Shown: positions 50,991-59,763 of the stretch, piece after piece
Position numbering within the stretch: position 1 is the first letter of the stretch
Layout: every line of letters begins with the position of its first letter
DNA from: Streptomyces paludis
Lineage (GTDB): Bacteria; Actinomycetota; Actinomycetes; Streptomycetales; Streptomycetaceae
Length of the DNA stretch: 64,000 nt
Direction of reading: 5' to 3'
NCBI RefSeq assembly: GCF_003344965.1
Contig: NZ_CP031194.1
Coordinates: 4,154,001-4,218,000 of the forward strand
Notes under the pieces: model-generated
What the model saw: only the letters and a program-made list of their open reading frames with translations
Databases searched by the model: none
Told to the model about the DNA's origin: nothing
Translations under genes and position numbers: made by a program

Positions 50991-52095
50991 GGGAGGGATC
51001 CTTCGCCTCGGGGGCCGGCGCGGGCACGGGGGGTGAGGCGGTGGCCGCACTACCGGCGGGTGCGTCGGTCGTTGTGGCCGTGGCCGTGGCCGTGGCCGTG
51101 GCCGTGTTCGTGTCGGTGGCCGTGGCCGTGGCCGTGCCGGTCAGTGCGAGGAAGACGTCGTCGAGGGTGGCGGTGTGGACGGTGAAGCGCGTCACGGCCG
51201 TACCGTCCGGATCGATTCCGTCCAGCAGCGCGCGGACATGGGCGGCGCTGCCGTCGGTCGGCAGGCCGAGGGTGAGGCTCTCCGGGGAGCGGTGCGTGGC
51301 CGCCGGCCCGGTGGCCGAGGCGAGGCGCAGATAGGTCGCGGAGTCCGCGAGCACAAGGTCCAGGCGGTGGCCCGAGACCCGGCTCTTCAGCTCTGCCGGC
51401 GTGCCGCGCGCGACCACTTGGCCGTGGTCGAGGAGCGCGATGGAGTCCGCCAACTGGTCCGCCTCCTCCAGATACTGGGTGGTGAGGAAGACGGTGGTGC
51501 CCCGCGCGGCGAGGTCCCGTACGACCTGCTGAAGCTCCTGGCGGCTGCGTGGGTCGAGGCCGGTCGTCGGCTCGTCCAGGAAGACCACCTCCGGCTCGCC
51601 GACCAGTCCGGCGGCGAGGTCGAGACGGCGCCGCATACCGCCGGAGTACGTGCGCGCGAGGCGGTGGCCCGCGTCGGTGAGGCCGAAGCGGTCGAGGAGT
51701 TCGGCCGCGCGGGCGCGGGCGCACGCGCCGGAGAACCCGCTGAGGCGGGCCATCATGCGGAGGTTCTCCGCGCCGGTCTGCTTCTCGTCGACGGCCGCGA
51801 ACTGGCCGGTCAGGCTGATGGCGCCGCGCACCCGGCGCCGGTCGGCGACGACGTCGTAACCGGCGACGCGGGCCGTACCGCTGTCCGGGATGGTGAGGGT
51901 GGCGAGGATCCGTACGGCGGTGGTCTTGCCCGCGCCGTTCGGGCCGAGGAGGGCGAAGACGGAGCCGCGCTCGACATGGAGATCGACCCCGCGCAGGACT
52001 TCCGTGCGCGCGCGCCGCTTCAGCGGTCCGGCGGTGCTTCCGTGGGCGTAGGACTTGCGGAGGCCGGTGGCCTCGATGGCGGGTGGCGGGGACAT
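50983..52095 (-). CDS. ABC transporter ATPase (DrrA-like)
   Basis: A 370-residue ATPase. Walker A GPNGAGKTTAV, signature YSGGMRRRLDLAAG (Tyr replaces the usual Leu) and Walker B VVFLDEPTTGLDPRS are all present. A C-terminal low-complexity tail of Thr-Ala repeats comes from a GGCCGT slippage run in the DNA (51070-51140). With the permease it forms a daunorubicin-resistance-type exporter. The divergent TetR gene at 52271 is the probable regulator. Confidence 0.92.
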   Translation of the reverse strand: MSPPPAIEATGLRKSYAHGSTAGPLKRRARTEVLRGVDLHVERGSVFALLGPNGAGKTTAVRILATLTIPDSGTARVAGYDVVADRRRVRGAISLTGQFAAVDEKQTGAENLRMMARLSGFSGACARARAAELLDRFGLTDAGHRLARTYSGGMRRRLDLAAGLVGEPEVVFLDEPTTGLDPRSRQELQQVVRDLAARGTTVFLTTQYLEEADQLADSIALLDHGQVVARGTPAELKSRVSGHRLDLVLADSATYLRLASATGPAATHRSPESLTLGLPTDGSAAHVRALLDGIDPDGTAVTRFTVHTATLDDVFLALTGTATATATDTNTATATATATATTTDAPAGSAATASPPVPAPAPEAKDPSRA

Positions 52096-52160
52096 GGCAG
52101 TACTCGTTCCTTACGTCGGCATTTCGTTGTCGGCGCGCACGTCGCCGCCCGCATTACTGC

Positions 52161-52195
52161 GTATGGCATACACGCTACTGTGTAAGGGTTACGCA
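52161..52195. promoter_or_regulatory. Two dyads in the exporter/TetR intergenic region
   Basis: GTATG-G-CATAC (52161-52171) is perfect. TGTGTAA-GGG-TTACGCA (52179-52195) has one mismatch. They sit in the AT-rich centre of the 175-base divergent region, as expected for TetR operators over both promoters. Confidence 0.65.
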
Positions 52196-52270
52196 CTACT
52201 AGAGTTCGAGTCAAGGGGGCGTGAGGGCGCATGGGGGCGCGCAGACGAGTGAGCGGAAGGGGTCGCGGCG

Positions 52271-53047
52271 GTGGCGGACAACGGCGACGGTGATACGGGC
52301 GGGCTGCCCACCAGCATCGAGGCGGCCTGGGGGGAGCGCGTGCGCCCGTCCAGGGGCCCCCGGCCCGGCCTCAGCGTGTCCGGAATCGTCGGCGCGGCGG
52401 TGGGCGTCGCGGCGGGCGAGGGGCTCGGCGCGGTCTCCATGGGGCGGGTCGCCAAGGAGCTGGGCGTATCGACCATGTCCCTGTACCGCTATGTCGCTTC
52501 CAAGGAAGAGCTGTACGTCCTGATGCAGGAGGTGGCCTTCGGTGAGCTGCCCGGCCCGCCCGAGCCCGGTACCGGCTGGCGCGAGGGGCTGACGGAGTGG
52601 GCGCACGAGATGCGCGGGATGTTCCGCCGCAATCTGTGGGTCCTGCGTGTACCGATCTCGGGGCCGCCGGCCACCCCCAACTCGGTCGCGTGGTGGGACC
52701 TGGGCATGGCCGCGCTGGACGGCACCGGCCTCGATGACGGTACGAGAACCTCCGTCGTCCTGCTGGTCAGCAACTTCGTGCGCAGCGACGCGACCGTCAT
52801 GGCGGATCTGGAGGCCGGCGCGGCGGCGCGCGGCGCCTCGCCCGAGGACGTCACGTCCGGCTACGGCCGCGCCCTGCGCCGACTGGTCGATCCGGTCCGC
52901 TATCCGTCGGTCGCCCGGCTCCTGGAGTCGGGGATCATGTCCGAACCGGACAACCCCGACTACGAGTTCCTCTTCGGTCTGGACTGTCTGCTGGACGGCG
53001 TGGACGCGCTGATCCGGCGGAGGGCGTCGGGGGCGCCGGGGCGGTGA
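52271..53047 (+). CDS. TetR regulator of the exporter
   Basis: A 258-residue TetR/AcrR-type repressor. The helix-turn-helix (about residues 50-85, MGRVAKELGVSTMSLYRYVASKEELY) is preceded by a 35-residue extension. The C-terminal ligand domain contains WWDLGMAALDGTGLDDGTRTSVVLL. GTG at 52271 after GGAAGGGG. It is divergent from the DrrAB-like genes and likely to repress them until the ligand binds. Confidence 0.9.
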   Translation: MADNGDGDTGGLPTSIEAAWGERVRPSRGPRPGLSVSGIVGAAVGVAAGEGLGAVSMGRVAKELGVSTMSLYRYVASKEELYVLMQEVAFGELPGPPEPGTGWREGLTEWAHEMRGMFRRNLWVLRVPISGPPATPNSVAWWDLGMAALDGTGLDDGTRTSVVLLVSNFVRSDATVMADLEAGAAARGASPEDVTSGYGRALRRLVDPVRYPSVARLLESGIMSEPDNPDYEFLFGLDCLLDGVDALIRRRASGAPGR

Positions 53048-53094
53048 CACGGCCTGAAGGCGGGGGCGCCGGCCGCTGCGTAGGCTTCGTCAGC

Positions 53095-53802
53095 ATGAGC
53101 GACGACGACGGCCGCCCCGGTGGCGGCGGTGACTCTGCGGGCAGCGACTCCGTGGGCGGCGCCCCTTCGGGCGGTGACCCTTCGGGCAGTGACTCCGACT
53201 CCGGCTTGCGGGAACGCAAGAAGCGGCAGCGGTATCAGGACATCTCCGACGCGGCGATCGCGCTCTTCCTCGACAAGGGGTTCGACGCCGTCTCCGTCGC
53301 GGAGGTCGCGGCGGCGGCCGAGATCTCCAAGCCGACGCTCTTCCGGTACTTCCCGACCAAGGAGGATCTCGCCCTCCACCGCTTCGCCGACCACGAGGAC
53401 GAGGCGGCCCGGGTGGTACGCGGCCGGCCCGACGGCGTACGCCCGCTCGACGCGCTCTGCCGCCACTTCGTCGACGGGCTGGACCGGCGCGACCCGGTGA
53501 CCGGACTCACCGACGACGAGACCCTGTACGCGTACCTCCGGCTGCTGTACGGGACCCCGAGCCTGGTCGCCCGGCTGCACGAGTACACGCGGCGCTCGGA
53601 GGAGGCGCTCGCGACGGCGCTCGGCGGGGGGATCGAGGGCGCGCTCGGGGCCGGGCAGGTACTCGCCGTACAGCGCATCCTTGCGGAGGCGAACTGGCGG
53701 CGGATCAGGGAGGGGGCGAGCGCCGAGGAGGTGTATCCGGGGGCGGTCGCGCAGGCCGAGCTGGCGTTCGGGCGGCTGCGGACGGGGATGGCCGCGTGGT
53801 GA
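53095..53802 (+). CDS. TetR regulator upstream of the HelD-type gene
   Basis: A 235-residue TetR-type protein. A Gly/Ser/Asp-rich N-terminus precedes the helix-turn-helix (about residues 42-88, SVAEVAAAAEISKPTLFRYFPTKEDL). The ATG at 53095 has TAGGCT eight bases upstream and may be leaderless. A GTG at 53044 overlapping the preceding stop is the alternative start. A dyad right after its stop (53810) sits on the promoter of the helicase gene, which it may control. Confidence 0.88.
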   Translation: MSDDDGRPGGGGDSAGSDSVGGAPSGGDPSGSDSDSGLRERKKRQRYQDISDAAIALFLDKGFDAVSVAEVAAAAEISKPTLFRYFPTKEDLALHRFADHEDEAARVVRGRPDGVRPLDALCRHFVDGLDRRDPVTGLTDDETLYAYLRLLYGTPSLVARLHEYTRRSEEALATALGGGIEGALGAGQVLAVQRILAEANWRRIREGASAEEVYPGAVAQAELAFGRLRTGMAAW

Positions 53803-53809
53803 GAGTTTT

Positions 53810-53848
53810 CGTTACTGGGTAACGTTTGATGGCGGGTTGCATTATTCT
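53810..53848 (+). promoter_or_regulatory. Dyad and promoter of the HelD-type gene
   Basis: CGTTAC-TGG-GTAACG (53810-53824) has perfect 6-base arms. TATTCT (53843) is a good -10 box seven bases before the GTG at 53856, so the transcript should be leaderless. The dyad covers the -35 region. I looked for a rifamycin-associated element near it and saw none. Confidence 0.65.
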
Positions 53849-53855
53849 GCTCAGA

Positions 53856-56123
53856 GTGATGCCATCCGAATCTGCCCCAGTTCCAGATCCGCTCGATGAC
53901 GATCTTGCTCGTGAACTCGACCGCGAGCGCGCCTATCACCGGACCTGCCGCGCCGCCTTGGCCGGCATGGTGTCCGACGCCCACGAGCAGGTCGCCACCG
54001 GCGAGAACGCCTTCGCCTCCGGCGCGGACGCCGAGGTGCTCGGCCGCCATCTGCGCAGCCGGGCGAAGGAGTTGCGGCTCGACGCCGACGGCCCGCTGTT
54101 CTTCGGCCGGCTCGACTTCGTACGGGACGGGGAGAGCGGCGGCGGGGACGGCGGTGAGCACGCCGGGCAGAGCTACCACATCGGCCGCCGCCGGATCAGC
54201 GAACACCCCGCCGTCCCGCCCCTCGTCATCGACTGGCGGGCGCCCGTCTCGCGTGCGTTCTACCGGGCGAGCGCCCGCGATCCGCAGGGCGTCGCGGTGC
54301 GCCGCCGGTTCGGCTGGGCGCCGGGGAGCGAGGGGGAGCCGGAGGATCTGACCGGCCTGGAGGACGAGCACCTCACGGCCGGGCGGGCGGACGCGGCACC
54401 GGTGGCTGGTGCGTCCCCGGCCGCAGAAGCCTCCCCGGCGCGCGGCGACGTCGGCGCGAGCGCGATCCTCACCCGCGAGATCGAGCGCCCCCGCGTGGGC
54501 CCGATGCGCGACATCGCCGCGACCATCCAGCCCGAGCAGGACGAACTCGTACGCTCCGGGCCCGGCCGCTCCCTCTGCGTCCAGGGCGCCCCCGGCACCG
54601 GCAAGACCGCCGTCGGGCTGCACCGGGCCGCGTACCTCCTCTACACGTACCCGCAGCGCGTCCAGCGCGCCGGCCTGCTGATCCTCGGCCCCAACCGCGC
54701 CTTCCTCGGCTATATCGCAGAGGTTCTGCCCGCCCTCGGCGAGACCGGCATCCGTCAGTCGACGCTCGCCGACGAGATCGCCCGCCACCCCGTGGGCACG
54801 GAGGACTCCGAGGCCGCCGCCGTCGTCAAGCACGACGTCCGGATGGCCGAGGTCTGCCGCCGGGCGCTGTACGGGCGGATCGCGGCGCCCACCGAGCCGC
54901 CCACCGAGCCGCCCACCGAGCCGCCCACCGGGTCGCCCGCCGGGCCGCCGGTCGAGCCGCTGACCGTGCCCGACGGGTCGTGCCGCTGGCGGGTCGGCGC
55001 CGACGAACTGGCCGGGATCGTGGCGGCCGTACGGGCCGAGGCGCCTCCGTACGCCATCGGCCGCGAGCGCGTGCGCAGCCGGGCCGTACAGGCGGTGCGG
55101 CTCCAGGCGGAACGGCGCGGCGGGCCGAAGCCGGCGGCGTGGGTGCGGCGGATCGAACGGTCCCGGGCGGTCAGCGCGTACGTCGACGCGGTCTGGCCGG
55201 TGGCGCGCCCGGAGGAGGTGCTGGCGGGGCTGCTGGCGGAGCCGGGGGCGGTGGCGGCCGGGATCCTGACGGAGGAGGAGTGCCGGTCGATCCGGCGCGA
55301 CGCGGCGCCCACCGGCCCACGCGGGCGACCGGTTCCCTGGTCAGCGGCCGATCTCGTGCTCCTCGACGAACTCGCCGGACTCATCGAACGCCCCGGCGGC
55401 TACGGTCACCTCGTCATTGACGAGGCGCAGGATCTCTCCCCGATGGAGTGCCGGGCGATCGCGCGCCGCGCGGACTTCGGCTCGCTGACGGTGCTGGGCG
55501 ATCTCGCCCAGGGCACCACCCCGTGGGCCGCCCGCTCCTGGCCCGAACTCCTGGGCCATCTCGGCAAACCGGACGCCGCCGTGATCCCGCTGACCCTCGG
55601 CTACCGGGTCCCGGGCGCGGTCGTACGGATCGCCAACCGGCTGCTCGCCGCGCTCGACGTGGACGTACCGCCGGCCCGTTCGCTGCGCGGCGAGGGCGAG
55701 TTGACGGTACGGTACGCCGACAGCGCGACCGGCGGCGCGCCCGGGGCCGTCACCGCCGCAGTGACTGCCGCCGTACGGGAGGCGCTGGCGCGCGAGGGCT
55801 CGATCGGCGTCATCGCCGACACGGCGGCGCTGCCCGGCCTCCGTACGGCCCTGGCCGCCGCCGGGATGGCGCCGCCGGGCGGCCGGGTGACCGTACTGTC
55901 CGCGACGGCGGCGAAGGGCCTGGAGTACGACCACGTCGTCCTCGTGGAACCGGCGGCCATCGTGGCGGCGGAGGCGCACGGGCGAGGGCTGCGCAGGCTG
56001 TACGTGGCGCTCACGCGCGCGGTGTCGCGGCTGGACATCGTCCACAGCCGCCCGCTGCCGCCGGAACTGACGGAACTGCCGGAGCCCATGGAGCCGACGG
56101 AGCCGGAGAACCTGGCGGACTGA
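53856..56123 (+). CDS. HelD/HelR-type UvrD-like helicase
   Basis: A 755-residue superfamily 1 ATPase. The N-terminal helical region (DDDLARELDRERAYHRTCRA) is like the HelD arm that enters RNA polymerase. Walker A is VQGAPGTGKTAVGLHRAAYL. Walker B HLVIDEAQDLSPMECRAI and motif VI region GLRRLYVALTRAVSRLDIVH are present. HelD recycles stalled RNA polymerase, and HelR versions protect it from rifamycins. A proline-rich insert (TEPPTEPPTEPPTGSPAGPP) lies mid-protein. Downstream of a TetR and a dyad, so probably inducible. Confidence 0.9.
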   Translation: MMPSESAPVPDPLDDDLARELDRERAYHRTCRAALAGMVSDAHEQVATGENAFASGADAEVLGRHLRSRAKELRLDADGPLFFGRLDFVRDGESGGGDGGEHAGQSYHIGRRRISEHPAVPPLVIDWRAPVSRAFYRASARDPQGVAVRRRFGWAPGSEGEPEDLTGLEDEHLTAGRADAAPVAGASPAAEASPARGDVGASAILTREIERPRVGPMRDIAATIQPEQDELVRSGPGRSLCVQGAPGTGKTAVGLHRAAYLLYTYPQRVQRAGLLILGPNRAFLGYIAEVLPALGETGIRQSTLADEIARHPVGTEDSEAAAVVKHDVRMAEVCRRALYGRIAAPTEPPTEPPTEPPTGSPAGPPVEPLTVPDGSCRWRVGADELAGIVAAVRAEAPPYAIGRERVRSRAVQAVRLQAERRGGPKPAAWVRRIERSRAVSAYVDAVWPVARPEEVLAGLLAEPGAVAAGILTEEECRSIRRDAAPTGPRGRPVPWSAADLVLLDELAGLIERPGGYGHLVIDEAQDLSPMECRAIARRADFGSLTVLGDLAQGTTPWAARSWPELLGHLGKPDAAVIPLTLGYRVPGAVVRIANRLLAALDVDVPPARSLRGEGELTVRYADSATGGAPGAVTAAVTAAVREALAREGSIGVIADTAALPGLRTALAAAGMAPPGGRVTVLSATAAKGLEYDHVVLVEPAAIVAAEAHGRGLRRLYVALTRAVSRLDIVHSRPLPPELTELPEPMEPTEPENLAD

Positions 56124-56168
56124 GCGCGGCCGGCCCGACTGTCAGACCCCCGTGCCATAGTCCGAAGC

Positions 56169-56753
56169 GTGAACGACGACGCTTTCTGGGACCTGATCGA
56201 GGACACGCGGCGGCGGAGCGACGACCCCGACCGCCGACTCGACCTGCTGCGCGACCACCTGCGCTCGCGCACGCCGGCGGAGATCATAGGTTTCTGGATG
56301 TGTCTGGACCGGGCGCGCGCCCAGGTCGACACCTGGGAGATGTGGTCGGCCGCCGAGCGAATATGCGATGGCTGGTGCTCCGACGACAGCTTCTGGTACT
56401 TCCAGTTCTGGGTGGTCGGCCTCGGCCGCGCCGCGCTGACGAAGGTCGCGGCGGATCCGGACGCGCTCGCGGAGATCCCAGAAGTGCGCCGGCTGGCCGT
56501 CCTGCCGTTGAGCGAGTGGGACGACGGCGATGTGCCCGAGTGGGAGTGCCTGGACTATGTAGCGGCGGAGGCGTTCGACGCCGTGACGGGCGAAACGGAC
56601 GGACTGGAGGCGGCGTTGGCGGCGGCCGGGGTCGAAATGTCATGCAACCCGGAGCCGACGGGCGAGCCGGTCGAGATACGGGACGCGGCCGAGGCCGCCC
56701 GCCGGCTGCCGCGCCTGAGCGCGTTGTTCCCGCTGGAGCGAGCGGCGGCGTGA
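56169..56753 (+). CDS. DUF4240-domain protein
   Basis: A 194-residue protein with the DUF4240 start MNDDAFWDLIEDTRRRSDDP and the conserved WFQ/FWY pattern (SDDSFWYFQFWVVGLGR). Function unknown, though the family often occurs near immunity and toxin genes. CATAGT seven bases before the GTG suggests leaderless translation. Confidence 0.88.
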   Translation: MNDDAFWDLIEDTRRRSDDPDRRLDLLRDHLRSRTPAEIIGFWMCLDRARAQVDTWEMWSAAERICDGWCSDDSFWYFQFWVVGLGRAALTKVAADPDALAEIPEVRRLAVLPLSEWDDGDVPEWECLDYVAAEAFDAVTGETDGLEAALAAAGVEMSCNPEPTGEPVEIRDAAEAARRLPRLSALFPLERAAA

Positions 56754-56783
56754 GCGACGCGATGCCCGCGACGGCCGGCTCCC

Positions 56784-57308
56784 TCAGCCCATGACGGCCT
56801 TCGCGATCCGCTGGGCGGCCTCGGCGGGTGCGAGGTGCGTGGTGTCGACGACCTCGGCCTCGGCATGCAGCCACGTACGGGCGGCCTCGGCGTAGGGATC
56901 GAGGTGCCGAAGACGGAAAGGGGAGTTGGGGCCGACAACGGTGTCCTCCGCGATGCGCTCGCGGAGGGTGTCGTGGTCGGCGTGGAGGACGAAGTGCCGT
57001 ACGGGAATGCCGTGGCGGGCGAGGCCCGCGCTGATCTCGCGCCAGTACTCCTCGACCAGGACGGTCATGGGCATCACCAGGGTGCCGCCGGCGTAGTCGA
57101 GTACATGGCGGGCGGTCTCGACCACAAGCGGGCGCCATGGCGGCCAGTGCTGGAAGTTGCCCGTCCAGGGCAGCCCCGGCTTGATGTCCATGAGTGCCTC
57201 GCCGACTTTCTCGGCGTCGAACACCCGCGAGTCCGGGATCAGTTGCTGCACGAGTGCGCCGGTCGTCGTCTTGCCCGCGCCGTGCGTGCCATTGAGCCAT
57301 ACGATCAT
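56784..57308 (-). CDS. P-loop nucleotide/small-molecule kinase
   Basis: A 174-residue AAA-type kinase. Walker A is LNGTHGAGKTTTGAL (residues 5-19), and a second Asp/Arg-containing loop (TLRERIAED, about residue 115) looks like the lid. Length and start resemble chloramphenicol phosphotransferase and gluconate-kinase-like enzymes, which phosphorylate small metabolites or antibiotics. Substrate unknown. ATG at 57308 with TAGCGT eight bases upstream. Confidence 0.82.
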   Translation of the reverse strand: MIVWLNGTHGAGKTTTGALVQQLIPDSRVFDAEKVGEALMDIKPGLPWTGNFQHWPPWRPLVVETARHVLDYAGGTLVMPMTVLVEEYWREISAGLARHGIPVRHFVLHADHDTLRERIAEDTVVGPNSPFRLRHLDPYAEAARTWLHAEAEVVDTTHLAPAEAAQRIAKAVMG

Positions 57309-57400
57309 GGAGCGCCACGCTACCGCCGCGCGGGCCGCCCCGGTCGGTCCCGTCCACACCGCACTACGCTGACGACGCCCCCCCCACCGGCTTCCTGACG

Positions 57401-58093
57401 TCACGTCGACGGTCGGATGAGCTTGGTGGCCACGGCATCAAGAACCCAGTCCAGGCCGGTCGCGAAGGATGTCTCGGCGTCCACGTCCGTGCCCTCGTAC
57501 ACCGCCTTGGCCAGCGCCGGGAAGCGGCCGGTGGCCAGCATTCTCGTCATGTGCGGGCCGTGGGCGCGCTGCCAGTCGTGGTTGGACAGACCCGTGGCGC
57601 GCTCGGCCCGCAGGTTCGCGATCTCGCGCCTGATCGCGCCAATGAAATAGGCGCTGACGGTCTCCACAGCGCGCATGACCGTGTCCGTATCGGCGAAGCC
57701 GTCGAAGGCGGCCAACGTGGCTTCGGTCACGGCAAGGCGGTTCGGGCCCAGAGCTGGACGGCCGCCGAGCAGGTCGGCCAGCCATTCGTGCCGGAGCGCG
57801 GTCTGTCTGGTGCGGTGGGCGAGGACGCGCAGCGCCTCCCGCCAGTCACCGGGCTGCTCCTCGGGGCGGATCTCGGCGTGCACCGCGTCCACCATGAGGT
57901 CGAACAGCTCTTCTTTGGTGGAGATGTATCTGTACAGCCGCATCGGACCGGCGTCCAGGCGGGCCGCGACCTTGCGTACCGACACCGCCTCCAGCCCGCC
58001 CTCGTCGGCCAGCGCGACAGCGGCGGCGACAATCCGCTCCCGGTCGAGCGGCACGGGTTGAGTCGGCGGCTCCGGCCGGTCCCACACAGTCAT
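57401..58093 (-). CDS. TetR regulator of the flavin monooxygenase
   Basis: A 230-residue TetR protein with the helix-turn-helix SVRKVAARLDAGPMRLYRYISTKEEL (about residues 38-66). The C-terminal domain is of the TetR_C type associated with tetracycline-like ligands (LADLLGGRPALGPNRL, DTVMRAVETVSAYFIGAIRR). ATG at 58093. It is divergent from the monooxygenase gene with only 51 bases between them, which contain a perfect dyad. Confidence 0.9.
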   Translation of the reverse strand: MTVWDRPEPPTQPVPLDRERIVAAAVALADEGGLEAVSVRKVAARLDAGPMRLYRYISTKEELFDLMVDAVHAEIRPEEQPGDWREALRVLAHRTRQTALRHEWLADLLGGRPALGPNRLAVTEATLAAFDGFADTDTVMRAVETVSAYFIGAIRREIANLRAERATGLSNHDWQRAHGPHMTRMLATGRFPALAKAVYEGTDVDAETSFATGLDWVLDAVATKLIRPST

Positions 58094-58096
58094 GGT

Positions 58097-58138
58097 TGCA
58101 TCGTACCGTTGCGATGCACTGCATTGACAAAATACGGT
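58097..58138. promoter_or_regulatory. Operator and promoter of the monooxygenase gene
   Basis: TGCATCG and CGATGCA are perfect 7-base arms around an 8-base spacer (58097-58118). TTGCGA (58109) and TACGGT (58133, 18-base spacer) form a promoter, and TACGGT lies six bases before the ATG at 58145. The dyad therefore covers the -35 box and would block expression when TetR is bound. Confidence 0.7.
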
Positions 58139-58144
58139 GTATCG

Positions 58145-59275
58145 ATGAGACATCGCATCGCAGTGGTCGGGAGTGGCCCGGCCGGCCTTACCTTTGCCCG
58201 CGTCCTGCACCGACATCGTCACCGTCACCGTCACCTGGTGACCGTCCTCGAACGCGATCCCGCCCGGGACGCCCGTCCGCCGGGCGGCACCTTGGATCTG
58301 CACGAAGGGCTGGGCCGGCTCGCGCTGGACAAGGCGGGGCTACTGACGGAGTTCCAGGTGCTTTCCCGTCCCGAGGGGCAGGCCATGCGGATCCTGGACA
58401 CGGACGGGACGGTCCTCCGTGACTGGCGACCACGTCCGGATGACCGGGCCAACCCCGAGATCGACCGCGGACAACTCCGTGACCTGCTGCCCGGACCTCT
58501 GGACGTCCGGTGGGGGCGGGGCGTGACGCACGTGGTGCCGGGGGCCCGGGACGGTGTGGTGGTCCACTTCGAGGACGGGCGACAGGAGACGTTCGACCTC
58601 GTGGTCGGCGCGGACGGCGCCTGGTCCCGGGTCCGCCCGGCGCTCTCGTCGGTGACGCCGCACTACACCGGCGTGACCATGGTCGAGACCTCCCTCGACG
58701 ACGTCGACACCCGCCATTCCGGCCTCGCCCGGTTGATCGGTGACGGTTCCGTAGCTGTGTACGGCGTGAACCGAGGTCTTGTCGCCCAGCGCAACAGCGG
58801 CGGTCACGTCAAGGTGTACGCGCAGTTCCGGGCGCCGCTGGACTGGCACACGAACCTGGACCTGGCCGACGTGGAGGCCGTACGAGCGAGTCTGCTGACC
58901 CTGTTCGACGGCTGGGCCGCTCCCGTCCTGGACCTTCTCCACCACGGCACCGCTTTCGTCCACCGCCCCCTCTACGCCCTGCCCGTCTCCCACACCTGGC
59001 CCCACGTCCCCGGCGTAACGCTCCTGGGCGACGCCGCCCACCTGATGCCCCCACTGGGCGCGGGCGCGAACCTCGCGATGCTGGAAGGCGCCGAACTCGC
59101 CGAGTCCATCGCGGCCGACCCCGAAGATCTGGACGAGGCCGTCCGCGCCTTCGAGGAGCGGATGTGGCCACGGGCCGGCAGATGGGCGAAGCTCACAACG
59201 GCCGGACTGAACCGCCTAGTAGGCCCGAACCCCACCGAAGCCCTCGCGCTCTTCGACCAGGTCCAGCCATCCTGA
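58145..59275 (+). CDS. TetX-like FAD-dependent monooxygenase
   Basis: A 376-residue class A flavin monooxygenase. FAD motifs are IAVVGSGPAGLTFARVL (residues 5-21), VVGADGAWSRVRP (about 155-168) and LLGDAAHLMPPLGAGANLAM (about 295-315). TetX relatives hydroxylate tetracyclines or other aromatic antibiotics and so inactivate them. A tandem His-Arg run (HRHRHRHRH, about residues 22-30) from a CACCGT repeat follows the first motif and is unusual. Regulated by the divergent TetR. A resistance role is likely, and the drug is unknown. Confidence 0.9.
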   Translation: MRHRIAVVGSGPAGLTFARVLHRHRHRHRHLVTVLERDPARDARPPGGTLDLHEGLGRLALDKAGLLTEFQVLSRPEGQAMRILDTDGTVLRDWRPRPDDRANPEIDRGQLRDLLPGPLDVRWGRGVTHVVPGARDGVVVHFEDGRQETFDLVVGADGAWSRVRPALSSVTPHYTGVTMVETSLDDVDTRHSGLARLIGDGSVAVYGVNRGLVAQRNSGGHVKVYAQFRAPLDWHTNLDLADVEAVRASLLTLFDGWAAPVLDLLHHGTAFVHRPLYALPVSHTWPHVPGVTLLGDAAHLMPPLGAGANLAMLEGAELAESIAADPEDLDEAVRAFEERMWPRAGRWAKLTTAGLNRLVGPNPTEALALFDQVQPS

Positions 59276-59384
59276 CCGCCAAACGCCGTGAGTGTCGCTC
59301 GCTTCAGGAAAGCTGAGCACGGCGCGCGGCCGTACCGACTGCTGGAGTGTGGAACGCGGCGGAGGGCCCCCGCGTTTCGGGGGT

Positions 59385-59714
59385 ATGAGAGGCACTGTGC
59401 TTGTGGTGGCAGTCGGCTTCACCGCCGGCATTTTCCTGATTCTGGCGGATCGCGCTTTGCTCTGGGCGGAGCGCCGTGGATGGATCTACTACCGCAGGAC
59501 GAAGGGGCGTACCGCCGTGCTGGCGGAGGAGTTCTCTCCGGCAGCACAAGCGGTGAAGCGTGCGATGGAGCAGGAGAGGATCCGCAAGAACGTCCGCCCC
59601 GTCGAGGGCCCGCCACTCGGCGTGGACCTGGACAAGGGCGTCGCGCGAATCCGTCACCCGCAGCCCGGTCGGCAGCAATCCGCCGACCCGAGTGAGGCCG
59701 AAGTGCCCCGTTGA
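59385..59714 (+). CDS. Small membrane protein (109 aa)
   Basis: A 109-residue protein with one N-terminal membrane helix (LVVAVGFTAGIFLILADRAL) and a basic, Gln/Arg-rich cytoplasmic tail. No family is recognised. The ATG at 59385 has no ribosome site at usual spacing, though GGAGGG lies 25 bases upstream. It might be a structural or signalling peptide. Confidence 0.5.
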   Translation: MRGTVLVVAVGFTAGIFLILADRALLWAERRGWIYYRRTKGRTAVLAEEFSPAAQAVKRAMEQERIRKNVRPVEGPPLGVDLDKGVARIRHPQPGRQQSADPSEAEVPR

Positions 59715-59763
59715 GAACGGCGAGCCAGTTTTAATCACTCGGTGCGCTACTCAGGGCGAACTA

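Noticed and set aside
52055..52252. Short plus-strand frame in the exporter/TetR intergenic region
   Set aside because: It crosses the operator dyads and has no ribosome site. The region fits a divergent promoter.
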